Positions 1-6,914 of a stretch of 11,114 nucleotides of DNA are shown piece by piece. The translations under genes were made by a program, and so were the position numbers. The notes under the pieces were generated by a model. That model ran no database searches. It had not been told where the DNA came from and worked only from the letters and a program-made list of their open reading frames with translations. Each line of letters opens with the position of its first letter. Position 1 is the first letter of the stretch. Source of the stretch: a bacterium (GTDB lineage: Bacteria; Planctomycetota; UBA11346); assembly GCA_020049615.1 (NCBI GenBank), contig JAIFKN010000085.1, positions 1 to 11,114 on the forward strand. The letters run 5' to 3'.

Positions 1-92
1 GCGCGCTGAGCAGGACCAGCGATGTCTACGCCCATTGCCCAGGGTAGGGCACCGGGCGGTATGTGGCGTATTTCCGACGGGCTCCTAGGCCG

Positions 93-1634
93 TCACGCCC
101 GCATCCGGTCCTCGAACGCGGCCAGCGCGGTCTTGGCGCCGTCACCCATGGCGATGACGATCTGCTTGAACGGCAGGTTGGCGACGTCGCCAGCGGCGTA
201 GATGCCCGGACGCGACGTCCGGCCACGGCCATCGACCACGATCTCGCCAGCCTTGTTCACCTCGACCAGGTCGCGGATGAACCCGCTGTTGGGTGCCAGA
301 CCGATCTGCACGAACACCCCGTCCAGCTCGACGCTGCGCACCTCCTTGCTCGGCCGGTCCTCGTAGCGCAGGGCGGTGACCTGCGTGCCATCGCCGACCA
401 CCTCGGTCGTCCGGGCATTGACGATGACGGTCGTGTTGGGCAGAGCCTTCAGCTTGCGCTGCAGCACGGCGTCGGCGCGCAGTGCATCGCCGAACTCCAG
501 CAGCGTCACGTGCGCGCAGATGCCGGCCAGGTCGATGGCCGCTTCGACGCCCGAGTTGCCGCCTCCAACCACCGCGACGCGCTTGCCCTTGTAGAAGGGG
601 CCGTCGCAGTGCGGGCAGAAGGCCACACCCCGGCCGAGGTGCTCCTTCTCGCCGGGGACGCCAAGCTCGCGCCACTTCGCCCCGGTGGCGACGATGAGCT
701 GCCGCGCGACCACCCGTTCACCGCCCTTCAGCAGCACGGTCTTGTCCTCGGCGTCCTCGACCCGCTCGACCAGGCGGTTGTCGAGCACCTGGACGCCGGC
801 AGCGACGAGGTGTCCGCGCAGGTCGGCGGCCAGCTTCGGTCCCTCCGTGTACGGGACCGAGATGAGGTTCTCGATGCCGAGGGTGTCCTGCACCTGGCCG
901 CCGATGCGGCCGGCGACCAGCGCGACCTTCAGCCCCTTGCGCACGGCATAGATCGCCGCCGCCGCGCCAGCCGGTCCGCCGCCGACCACCGCCAGGTCGA
1001 CGGCATGGACCGCAGCGGGGGCGTCCTCCACCTCGCGACCGAGACGCTCTTCGAGCAGGTCGAGCAGTCCCGCGAGATCGGCCTTGCCGACATGCAGCAG
1101 CTGGTCGCCCGCGAAGACCGCGGGCACGCCCTGGATGCCGAGCCGGCCGACCTCCTCCTGGGCCAGGGCGCCGTCCCACATCTCGTGCTGGAAGTCGCCG
1201 TGGACCAGGGCCATCAGGTTGAGGGCCTGGACCACATCAGGACAATTGGTGCACTCCAGACTGACGAAAGTGCGCAGGCGTACCGGACCGCGCAGGGCGC
1301 GGATGCGCGCCTGGATGCCGGCGTCGGGCAGCCGGCCCTTGCCATCGGCGTTGAGGATGGCGAGCACCAGCGAGGTGAACTCGTGGCCGCCAGGCACACC
1401 GCGGAAGACCACGCCGGTCGCGGCACCGCTGCGGCTCAGCGCAACGTGCGGCACCGGCGATGGCTGGCCCGCCTCGACCACGCGCAGGCGCGGCGACAGT
1501 GCGACCAGACCAGCAAGCAGCTCGCGCAGTTCGCCCTGCGCCGGATGGGTGGACGGAGCCATGACCAGGGCGAGATCGGCGCCCAACGAGGCGAAGAGCG
1601 GACGCAGCTGGTCGGCGAGGGCGGAGTCGAGCAT
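93..1634 (-). CDS. ahpF: AhpF: alkyl hydroperoxide reductase, NADH-dependent flavoprotein subunit
   Basis: AhpF takes electrons from NADH through FAD and two internal disulfides and reduces the peroxiredoxin AhpC in the cytoplasm. The product is 513 residues, close to the 521 of E. coli AhpF. The N-terminal half is the double thioredoxin-like domain carrying the redox pair CTNC at residues 128-131, the centre that hands electrons to AhpC. The C-terminal half is thioredoxin-reductase-like: FAD-binding GGGPAG at 218-223, active disulfide CPHC at 340-343, NADH-binding GGGNSG at 357-362, and a second FAD contact near AGDV at 481-484. All redox cysteines are present. The ATG at 1634 is chosen because AGGAA lies 6 nt upstream (1641-1645) and because the N-terminus MLDSALADQL aligns with known AhpF; an in-frame ATG at 1703 has no such support and would start inside the hairpin region. 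It is the second gene after ahpC, 69 nt downstream, clearly one operon. Confidence 0.97.
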   Translation of the reverse strand: MLDSALADQLRPLFASLGADLALVMAPSTHPAQGELRELLAGLVALSPRLRVVEAGQPSPVPHVALSRSGAATGVVFRGVPGGHEFTSLVLAILNADGKGRLPDAGIQARIRALRGPVRLRTFVSLECTNCPDVVQALNLMALVHGDFQHEMWDGALAQEEVGRLGIQGVPAVFAGDQLLHVGKADLAGLLDLLEERLGREVEDAPAAVHAVDLAVVGGGPAGAAAAIYAVRKGLKVALVAGRIGGQVQDTLGIENLISVPYTEGPKLAADLRGHLVAAGVQVLDNRLVERVEDAEDKTVLLKGGERVVARQLIVATGAKWRELGVPGEKEHLGRGVAFCPHCDGPFYKGKRVAVVGGGNSGVEAAIDLAGICAHVTLLEFGDALRADAVLQRKLKALPNTTVIVNARTTEVVGDGTQVTALRYEDRPSKEVRSVELDGVFVQIGLAPNSGFIRDLVEVNKAGEIVVDGRGRTSRPGIYAAGDVANLPFKQIVIAMGDGAKTALAAFEDRMRA

Positions 1635-1664
1635 GTGGTATTCCTGCGGTTGTTGGCACGTGGC

Positions 1665-1695
1665 GGCCGGTGGGCGGAATCGCCGCCCACCGGCC
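1665..1695 (-). promoter_or_regulatory. Intercistronic stem-loop between ahpC and ahpF
   Basis: A perfect 13-bp GC-rich inverted repeat (arms 1665-1677 and 1683-1695, 5-nt loop) begins 8 nt after the ahpC stop codon on the minus strand. No run of T follows it in the direction of transcription, so it is a poor intrinsic terminator. As inference, it would protect the ahpC part of the message from 3' exonucleases or partly reduce readthrough, giving more AhpC than AhpF, as the enzyme pair usually needs. The structure is seen directly; the role is not. Confidence 0.7.
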
Positions 1696-1703
1696 CGTTC
1701 CAT

Positions 1704-2267
1704 TCAGATCTTCCCGACCAGGTCGAGACCGGGCTTCAGCGTGGAGGCGCCCGGCTTCCACTTGGCCGGGCAGACCTCGCCGGGGTGGCTGGCGACGAAC
1801 TGGGCGGCCTGGATCTTGCGCAGCAGCTCCTCGGCGTTGCGGCCGATGCCGTTGTCGTGGATCTCGGCGATCTTGACCTTGCCGTCCGGAGCGACGACGA
1901 AAGTGCCGCGGTAGGCCAGACCCTCCTCCTCGATGTGGACGCCGAAGGCGCGGGTCAGGGTGCCGGTGGGGTCGCCCAGCAACGGGTACTGCACCTTCTT
2001 GATCGTGTCACTGGCGTCATGCCAGGCCTTGTGCACGAAGTGGGTGTCGGTGGACACGTCGTACACCTCGACGCCCATCTTCTGCAACTCGGCGTAGCGG
2101 TCGGCCAGGTCGCCCAGCTCGGTCGGGCAGACGAAGGTGAAGTCGGCGGGGTAGAAGAAGAACACCGCCCACTTGCCGCGCACGTCGGCGTCGGTGACGG
2201 TCTTGAAGTCCCCCTGGTGGTAGGCCTGGACCTTGAAGGCGGGCAGGCTGCTGTTGATGATCGGCAT
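1704..2267 (-). CDS. ahpC: AhpC: alkyl hydroperoxide reductase peroxiredoxin subunit
   Basis: AhpC is a typical 2-Cys peroxiredoxin that reduces hydrogen peroxide, organic peroxides and peroxynitrite in the cytoplasm and is recycled by AhpF. The product is 187 residues, the same length as E. coli AhpC, and follows it throughout. The peroxidatic cysteine is C47 in FYPADFTFVCPTE, with the conserved proline and threonine just before it. The resolving cysteine is C166 in HPGEVCPAKW, and the protein ends with the family tail LDLVGKI. The ATG at 2267 has GGAG 7 nt upstream (2275-2278) and matches the family N-terminus; an upstream in-frame ATG at 2312 would add 15 residues without homology. It is the first gene of the ahpC-ahpF operon, with an OxyR-like site about 80 nt upstream of the start. 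Confidence 0.98.
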   Translation of the reverse strand: MPIINSSLPAFKVQAYHQGDFKTVTDADVRGKWAVFFFYPADFTFVCPTELGDLADRYAELQKMGVEVYDVSTDTHFVHKAWHDASDTIKKVQYPLLGDPTGTLTRAFGVHIEEEGLAYRGTFVVAPDGKVKIAEIHDNGIGRNAEELLRKIQAAQFVASHPGEVCPAKWKPGASTLKPGLDLVGKI

Positions 2268-2310
2268 GGTCGTTCTCCGGGTAGGCGCCGGTGGCGCGGT
2301 TGATGGCCCC

Positions 2311-2336
2311 ATCGTAGCCGGGATCTGGGATGTCAG
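2311..2336 (-). promoter_or_regulatory. Weak candidate ahpC promoter
   Basis: On the minus strand CTGACA (2331-2336, five of six matches to the -35 consensus) is followed by TACGAT (2311-2316, four of six matches to -10). The 14-nt spacer is shorter than the usual 16-18. The -35 element abuts the OxyR-like site, the arrangement expected when OxyR recruits polymerase to a poor promoter. This is suggestive only. Confidence 0.25.
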
Positions 2337-2337
2337 C

Positions 2338-2375
2338 GGCGGCCGGCGCTATCACCGTGATAGGCCCGGCCTATC
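2338..2375. promoter_or_regulatory. OxyR-like operator upstream of ahpC
   Basis: The known OxyR site is four tetranucleotides spaced by 7: ATAG-N7-CTAT-N7-ATAG-N7-CTAT. Here CTAT (2349-2352), ATAG (2360-2363) and CTAT (2371-2374) fit three of the four at exact spacing; the fourth position, 2338-2341, reads GGCG. Seen another way, two perfect palindromes overlap: CTATCAC-C-GTGATAG (2349-2363) and GATAGGCC-C-GGCCTATC (2359-2375), with centres 11 bp apart on one face of the helix. The location, 82 nt before ahpC, suits peroxide activation. No oxyR gene is in the window, so the regulator's identity is inferred. Confidence 0.65.
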
Positions 2376-2461
2376 GCTAGCGCGGCTCCGCCCCAGCCCA
2401 GGGCTTATTCTAGGCGTCGCCCCGCTAGCCGGCTGTTGCCAGCGACCCCGGCGGACGGTGC

Positions 2462-2489
2462 GTGACCACGCCGCCAGCGCGGCTACCGT
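2462..2489 (+). promoter_or_regulatory. Probable leaderless promoter of the membrane-protein gene
   Basis: GTGACC (2462-2467) is separated by 16 nt from TACCGT (2484-2489), which fits the TANNNT form of a -10 box. The ATG follows the hexamer by exactly 6 nt, so transcription would begin at or next to the start codon. No Shine-Dalgarno sequence precedes the gene, which agrees with a leaderless message. Confidence 0.4.
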
Positions 2490-2495
2490 CCGTCC

Positions 2496-3287
2496 ATGTC
2501 CCGATCCAACCAGACCTACGCCGGCATGTTCTTCGGCTCCCTCTTCACCGTCGGCCTGCTGCTGCTCGCCGTCTATGGCATCATGCGCTGGATCGGCATC
2601 GATCCCGGTTCCATCCGCGACTGGGTCATCGGCATGTTCGTGCTGTGGTGGCTGATCGTAGTGGTGGTGCTGCCCTGGGATCTCCACTTCAAGGCCCGCG
2701 GCGTGCTGGCCGACGCGGCCCGCTCGCGCAAGGACGGCATCACCGTCAGCGAGTCGGACCTCACCTACGTCGCCCGCTGGGCTCGATTCTCTCTCTGGCT
2801 GGCCATCGCCCTGCATCTCGTCTCCGCCGCCGGTTTCTGGCTGCTGGCTGATCTCGGCATCTACCGCCTTGGCTACTACGCGGCCGGTGCCGCCATCCTG
2901 GCCATGGGCCTGCGTCCGGCCGGACGGGCCTACGAATACCTGGTCGAGCGCCTCGGCAGCATCGGCCGCGAGGTGCACCATCCGCGTGACGATGTGCTCG
3001 CCCTGCGCGAGCGCATCGACGCCATCGACAGCCGCCTCGGCGACCTGCTGCTGCGCATGGACGCCAAGAGCCCCGAATCCTGGGCCGCCACGGTCGAGGC
3101 GCGCATCGCCAGCGGCACCGCCGAACTCGAACGGCTGCGCACCGCGGCGGAGGACGCGCGCCGCGCCAACGACGACGCCCATCGCCAGCTGGCGCGCGAC
3201 GCCGAGGCCGCCGCCGCGCGCATGGCCGAGGATGCGCGCGTGCTCAACCACGTGCGCGAGCTGGTGCGGTTCTTCAAGGAGACGTGA
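2496..3287 (+). CDS. Membrane protein with four transmembrane segments and a C-terminal coiled coil, function unknown
   Basis: I do not recognise the family of this 263-residue protein. Hydrophobic segments lie at about 11-30, 43-60, 97-117 and 122-140, in two hairpins separated by a charged cytoplasmic-looking loop (62-95). From about 150 to 258 the chain is charged, Ala/Arg/Glu-rich and helical, with heptad-like spacing of Leu and Ala (RERIDAIDSRLGDLLLRMD, then TAELERLRTAAEDARR), typical of a coiled coil and compatible with oligomerisation or a partner-binding stalk. The protein ends in FFKET. The ATG at 2496 is the first in frame and sits just after a -10-like box with no Shine-Dalgarno. 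It is divergent from ahpC and shares its intergenic region, so the OxyR-like site could also touch it, but nothing shows an oxidative-stress role. Codon use matches its neighbours. Confidence 0.85.
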   Translation: MSRSNQTYAGMFFGSLFTVGLLLLAVYGIMRWIGIDPGSIRDWVIGMFVLWWLIVVVVLPWDLHFKARGVLADAARSRKDGITVSESDLTYVARWARFSLWLAIALHLVSAAGFWLLADLGIYRLGYYAAGAAILAMGLRPAGRAYEYLVERLGSIGREVHHPRDDVLALRERIDAIDSRLGDLLLRMDAKSPESWAATVEARIASGTAELERLRTAAEDARRANDDAHRQLARDAEAAAARMAEDARVLNHVRELVRFFKET

Positions 3288-3288
3288 T

Positions 3289-3432
3289 CGGACGGAGTTC
3301 CTTCCACAAGAGCAGGTCGAAGCGTTCCTGAAGAAGTGGCCCGACGGCTGGTACGCCGAGCAGATCAAGGCCCTGAAGCAGAGCGCCGGCGCGCCCGCGC
3401 CAGCGCCGAGGCGCCGCCGTAACCGACCACGC
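3289..3432 (+). pseudogene. Possible gene remnant without a start codon
   Basis: Just after the membrane-protein stop, the next reading frame encodes a protein-like stretch: EQVEAFLKKWPDGWYAEQ, then IKALKQSAG and a basic Pro/Ala/Arg tail. Codons in the middle part favour G/C in the third position as real genes here do. No ATG, GTG or TTG opens this frame between 3286 and the stretch, and no stop closes it at a sensible place; it runs into the antisense of the AraC gene. It may be the remnant of a gene that lost both ends, or chance. I do not recognise it. Confidence 0.3.
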
Positions 3433-4189
3433 GCGCGGCTGCCGCGAGCGTGGCGCCATCATCGATCAGACTCCGTGCGCGCTGCACCCGTACCCGTCGC
3501 AGATACGCCATCGGCGTACTGCCCGTGTGCCGGCGGAAGGCGCGCACCAGGCCCGGCACACCGAGATCGGCCTCGCGCGCCATCGCGGCCAGGTTCCAGG
3601 CATGCCCGGGCGCTTCCTCCAGGCGCCGCCGCAGCGCTTCGAGGCGCGCGCTGCCACGGTCCAGGACCCGCCCCCGGCCCGCCTCCACCGCCCGTGCCGC
3701 GGCGAGCAGCAGCAGGCGCAGATGCGCCGCCATCGCCTGCGGCCAGCCTGTGGCGCGTGCCGACTGCTCGGCCCAGATGCCCCGGCAGGGGCCGATGAGA
3801 TCGACCTCCTCAACCAGCAGACCTGGACCTCCAGGTGCCGGGAGCAGGGCGCCCAGATGGCGGTCGAGCGGCCGCGGCAGGTGCGGCGCGGACATGCGCT
3901 CGGGATCGACGAGGAGGTTCCACAGCAGCACGGGACCATCGATGGGATCGTAGCGGTGCACCGCGCCGAGCGGGATGACCAGCAGGCTGCCAGCACTGCC
4001 GCGGACAGTCCGTCCATCGAGGCGGTGGGCCAGCGAGCCGCGTTCGACCCACGCCAGTTCCAGCACGTCGTGACCGTGCTCGTCCAGCGGATCAGCAGGA
4101 TCCGGTTCGATGCGCAGCAACGCCAACCCCGCCAGGGCTAGCGTGGGATGCAGGTTCGGGCGTGGCCGCAGATGGCGCTTGGCCCCCAT
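3365..4189 (-). CDS. AraC-family transcriptional regulator with short C-terminus
   Basis: This 274-residue protein has the AraC layout. The N-terminal part (about 35-95) looks like a cupin-type ligand-binding domain: HGHDVLELAWVERG, then a glycine-rich turn and LLVIPLGAVHRY. The C-terminal part (about 183-270) is a double helix-turn-helix DNA-binding domain. The first HTH is around 199-220 and is followed by the family signature GSTPMAYLRRVRVQRA; the second is around 247-269. The protein stops at RRRSASGP, roughly ten residues earlier than usual, and the normal SALARAFRR reads SALARARRR, so the second HTH may be weakened. The ATG at 4189 is the first plausible start; it has no Shine-Dalgarno but a -10-like CATGAT lies 6 nt upstream. 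It is transcribed divergently from the glycoside hydrolase gene, which it most likely controls in response to a sugar. Confidence 0.85.
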   Translation of the reverse strand: MGAKRHLRPRPNLHPTLALAGLALLRIEPDPADPLDEHGHDVLELAWVERGSLAHRLDGRTVRGSAGSLLVIPLGAVHRYDPIDGPVLLWNLLVDPERMSAPHLPRPLDRHLGALLPAPGGPGLLVEEVDLIGPCRGIWAEQSARATGWPQAMAAHLRLLLLAAARAVEAGRGRVLDRGSARLEALRRRLEEAPGHAWNLAAMAREADLGVPGLVRAFRRHTGSTPMAYLRRVRVQRARSLIDDGATLAAAARVVGYGGASALARARRRSASGP

Positions 4190-4195
4190 GTGCGC

Positions 4196-4223
4196 ATCAT
4201 GGCATATAGCATATGCCAGTGAA
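4196..4223 (-). promoter_or_regulatory. Candidate leaderless promoter of the AraC gene
   Basis: On the minus strand TTCACT (4218-4223, four of six matches to -35) and CATGAT (4196-4201, four of six to -10) are separated by 16 nt, and the ATG follows after 6 nt. The spacer is filled by the 19-bp palindrome at 4200-4218. The element is weak by consensus and rests on the spacing it shares with two other genes in this window. Confidence 0.3.
4200..4218. promoter_or_regulatory. 19-bp palindromic operator candidate in the AraC/glycoside hydrolase intergenic region
   Basis: TGGCATAT and ATATGCCA form perfect 8-bp arms around the centre AGC. It is an AT-rich island in very GC-rich DNA, lies 10 bp from the regulator's start codon and 74 bp from the hydrolase ATG. 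The position suggests a binding site through which the AraC protein (or another dimeric regulator) represses its own gene and controls the hydrolase. AraC proteins often bind direct repeats, so a different dimer is possible. Confidence 0.5.
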
Positions 4224-4291
4224 GCGCATTATGGTACATACTGGAGCCTGCTGCCCAGCCGGGGGCAATCGCGGGGTTGGATGATGCGGCC

Positions 4292-6844
4292 ATGCTCACC
4301 CCCGGCATCCACCCCTTCTGGTTCTGGAACACCGCGATGGACGAGGCGCGCATCGACGCGCAACTGCAGGCGCTGGCCGACGGAGGCTGCCGTGGCGCAC
4401 TGATCCATCCGCGGCAGGGCTATCCCGGCGGGTACCTCTCGGCGCGCTGGTGCGCCCTGGTCGCGTACGCGGTGCGGCGCGGCGGCGAACTGGGTCTGGA
4501 GATCGGGGCCTGCGACGAGTTCCCCTATCCCAGCGGCAACGCCGGCGGCCTGGCCGGCCTCGGCCACCCGGAGCGCTGGGCCTGCGATCTGCAGCTGCGC
4601 AGCCGCGAGGTCGACGGCGGCCCCGTCGCCTGGGATCTGCCAGCCGGCGCGGTGCTCGACTGCGTGGCCTTCCCCATCTACGACGATGGCATCGGATGGG
4701 CTGCGCGCCGCGACCTGTCCGCGGACGTCGGCGTCGCCTTCCGGCAGGAGACCTACCGCGAGAGCGATCGCGACCTCTCGGCCTACAATGGCCGCCGCTA
4801 CTTCGCCTGCGACCCGGCACCACGCCTGGAGACGAGCCTGCCCCCCGGACGCTGGCTGCTGTGCGCTGCCGTGCAGAGCGTCGGCCTCGGGCACAAGTAC
4901 GTCGGCCTGCGCGCCGATACCCTCGACCCGGTGGCGATGCGGGCGGTCCTCGACGTGACCTGCGGCCGCTACGCCGTCATCCCCCTGCGCGCCCTGTTCA
5001 TCGACGAGATCGAGGCGGGACGCTGGAGCCGGCATCTGCCGGACTGCTACCGCGAGCGCCACGGCGAGGACCTGGCCCCCCTGCTGCCCGCGTTGCAGCG
5101 CGAGGACCATCCGCGCTCGGCCGAGGTGCGCGCCCATCTCGACGCGATCCGCGGCGAGCGCTTCCGCCACGCCTTCCTCGATCCACTACGCGCCTGGTGC
5201 CGCGCCAACGGGGTGCTGCTGTGCGAAGAGCGCGGCCTGCACCGCCTGGCCGACGCCGGCGCCGACATCCCCGGCTGCGATCCCGGCCACACCCGCGTCG
5301 GCGCGCCACGCATCGACATGCTCGGCACCGAACTGCGCAGCAACGCCCGCGCCGCATCGGCCGCCGCGCGCGGTGGGCCGGCCCTGTGCGAATGCGGCCA
5401 TAGCCTCGGCTGGGGCGGGACGCTGGAGGATATGCGCCTGATCGCCGACAACCTGCTGCTCAACGGCATCACCCATCTCGTACCGCACGGTGCCTTCGCC
5501 AGCACCGCTGCGCTGCGCAAGCACGACGCGCCTCCCTCCTTCTTCATCCAGCAGGCGTGGTGGCCGTTGCACTGCAAGCTGGGGGCGCGGGTCGGTCGCA
5601 TCCTCGATGGGTTCGCGGGCCGCCCGCTGCAGCCCGAGCTGCTGGTGCCGCCCGGCACGCCGGAAGAGGTGCAGCACGCGTTGATGGCGACCGGTCACGC
5701 CTGGAGCTTCGCCGACGACGCGCCTCCCTGCCGCCTCGACGCCCTGCCGCCGCCGCGCCACGCCCCGTGGTCGGACCAGCCGTTGCTGCACCGCATCATC
5801 CGTGGCGACCACGCCCTGCTGGTGAACAACGCGCGCGAGGCTGCGCTGGTGCGGCTGCCGACCGGCTGGCAACCGCTGCCGCTCGATGAGGCGCCTCCCG
5901 AGCGCCGAGGCGCCGCGTGGCTGCTCGAGCCGGCCCAGGCCATGCTGGCGGCAGACGGCGCTCCGGAACCAGCCGCCATCCCGCACCTCGACTGCCCCTG
6001 GCCGGATCGCTGGTCGGTGCGGCCGGTCGGCGGCAATCTCCTGCGGCTCGGCACCTGGGACCTGTCCATCGACAGCCGCTCGGCCACGACCACGCACTTC
6101 CCCATCTCCGAGCAGTTGCGTCGCACCCGGCTGGCCATCGTCCCGGACATCGACCCCGGCTTCGGCACGCCGATCCGCTTCGCCATGCCGGCCCTGGCCT
6201 GTACCTATCGCACCATGTTCGAACGCCTGGGCGATGTGCCGCTGCGCCTGCTGATGGAGCCGGAAACGCTGGTCGATCCGGGATGGACTCTGCGGATCAA
6301 CGACGGCCCCGCCCTGGGCGCCTCCGACCTCACCGCCTGCGTCGGTCTGCCGGAGCAGGCCTTCGGCTGCGACATCACGCCCTGGTTACGACCCGGCGCC
6401 AACACCATCGTGGTGGAGGTGACGGCTCGGCGAGCGGACGGCGGCCTGCGCAATCCCCTCTACCTGCATGGCGACATGGCCGTCCAGCCCGGTCGGAAGA
6501 TCGGCGAGCCGGTCCGAAGCGCCACCTTCGGCGATCTCGCCGCAGCCGGCCTGCCGTACGCCTGCGGCACGCTGGCGTGGGAGGCCGACGTGGTCCTGCC
6601 GGCACCGCCTGACGCTGCCCAGGTGGCGCTGCGTCTGCCGCAACTGTCCGTCGACGCCTACGAGATCGCCCTCGACGACGGATCCTGGCAGGCGGTGGCC
6701 TGGGCCCCGCGCCGCGCCGTGCTGCCGGCCTGGCAACCGGGCCTCCACCGCCTGCGCGTGCTCCAGCACGTGCCGCTGTCGCACTGCTTCCATGGCGAGG
6801 GCTGGGATGCGACGGTGCACAGCGTCATCGTCGCCGTGCCCTGA
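4292..6844 (+). CDS. Cytoplasmic glycoside hydrolase, GH106/alpha-L-rhamnosidase-like
   Basis: The 850-residue product has the pattern of GH106-like (alpha-L-rhamnosidase-type) enzymes: PFWFWN at 8-13, IHPRQGYPGGYLS at 38-50, and CDEFPYPSG at 74-82, all parts of a TIM-barrel catalytic domain. Acidic residues at DEIEAGRW (238-245), CEERG (311-315) and LCECG (365-369, E367) are candidates for catalysis. GWGGTLEDMRLIADNLLLNGITHLVPH (373-399) matches the family's conserved barrel end. The C-terminal part (about 600-850) is beta-rich and resembles galactose-binding beta-sandwiches, with NPLYLHGDMAV at 721-731. There is no signal peptide, so it acts on imported oligosaccharides or glycosides. Starting at the ATG at 4292 is preferred, although TTG at 4277 is an in-frame alternative adding five residues; neither has a strong ribosome binding site. 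It is divergent from an AraC regulator. The exact substrate cannot be read from the sequence. Confidence 0.85.
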   Translation: MLTPGIHPFWFWNTAMDEARIDAQLQALADGGCRGALIHPRQGYPGGYLSARWCALVAYAVRRGGELGLEIGACDEFPYPSGNAGGLAGLGHPERWACDLQLRSREVDGGPVAWDLPAGAVLDCVAFPIYDDGIGWAARRDLSADVGVAFRQETYRESDRDLSAYNGRRYFACDPAPRLETSLPPGRWLLCAAVQSVGLGHKYVGLRADTLDPVAMRAVLDVTCGRYAVIPLRALFIDEIEAGRWSRHLPDCYRERHGEDLAPLLPALQREDHPRSAEVRAHLDAIRGERFRHAFLDPLRAWCRANGVLLCEERGLHRLADAGADIPGCDPGHTRVGAPRIDMLGTELRSNARAASAAARGGPALCECGHSLGWGGTLEDMRLIADNLLLNGITHLVPHGAFASTAALRKHDAPPSFFIQQAWWPLHCKLGARVGRILDGFAGRPLQPELLVPPGTPEEVQHALMATGHAWSFADDAPPCRLDALPPPRHAPWSDQPLLHRIIRGDHALLVNNAREAALVRLPTGWQPLPLDEAPPERRGAAWLLEPAQAMLAADGAPEPAAIPHLDCPWPDRWSVRPVGGNLLRLGTWDLSIDSRSATTTHFPISEQLRRTRLAIVPDIDPGFGTPIRFAMPALACTYRTMFERLGDVPLRLLMEPETLVDPGWTLRINDGPALGASDLTACVGLPEQAFGCDITPWLRPGANTIVVEVTARRADGGLRNPLYLHGDMAVQPGRKIGEPVRSATFGDLAAAGLPYACGTLAWEADVVLPAPPDAAQVALRLPQLSVDAYEIALDDGSWQAVAWAPRRAVLPAWQPGLHRLRVLQHVPLSHCFHGEGWDATVHSVIVAVP

Positions 6845-6914
6845 AGTCCGCGGCCCAGGAACGTATGCTTTCGCCACGGCCGAGGCGCGTCTCAGCCTGA
6901 TACAGATCTGCCAT
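6825..6914 (-). CDS. Possible 29-residue small protein, antisense to the hydrolase 3' end
   Basis: A short minus-strand frame of 29 codons starts at ATG 6914 and ends at TGA 6825-6827. GGAGG lies 5 nt before the ATG (6920-6924), the strongest Shine-Dalgarno match in the window. The peptide begins MADLYQAETRLGRGES and ends in a basic RARRR; it has no membrane segment or motif I know. It overlaps the last 20 bases of the hydrolase gene in the opposite direction, and I see no clear promoter. It could be a real small protein, the 5' remnant of a decayed gene, or chance. Confidence 0.3.
   Translation of the reverse strand: MADLYQAETRLGRGESIRSWAADFRARRR

Noticed and set aside
76..94. Imperfect hairpin (GACGG/CCGTC) overlapping the ahpF stop codon
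   Set aside because: The stem is 5 bp plus a mismatch and two pairs, with no U tract after it; too weak to call a terminator. The rest of 1-92 holds nothing I can support.
63..2303. A 746-codon open frame on the plus strand across ahpC and ahpF
   Set aside because: It is antisense to two certain genes; in GC-rich DNA stop codons are rare in the complementary frame. The translation is low-complexity Arg/Asp/His-rich and matches no family I know.
2407..2412. TAGAAT, a good -10 match on the minus strand upstream of the OxyR-like site
   Set aside because: No -35 at a proper distance, and it would place the OxyR-like site downstream of the start of transcription, contrary to an activator site.
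4277..4291. TTG start for the glycoside hydrolase
   Set aside because: It adds five residues (with TTG read as Met, MDDAA) not needed by the family; G-rich bases lie directly against it rather than at ribosome-binding distance. ATG at 4292 is preferred, but the choice is not certain.
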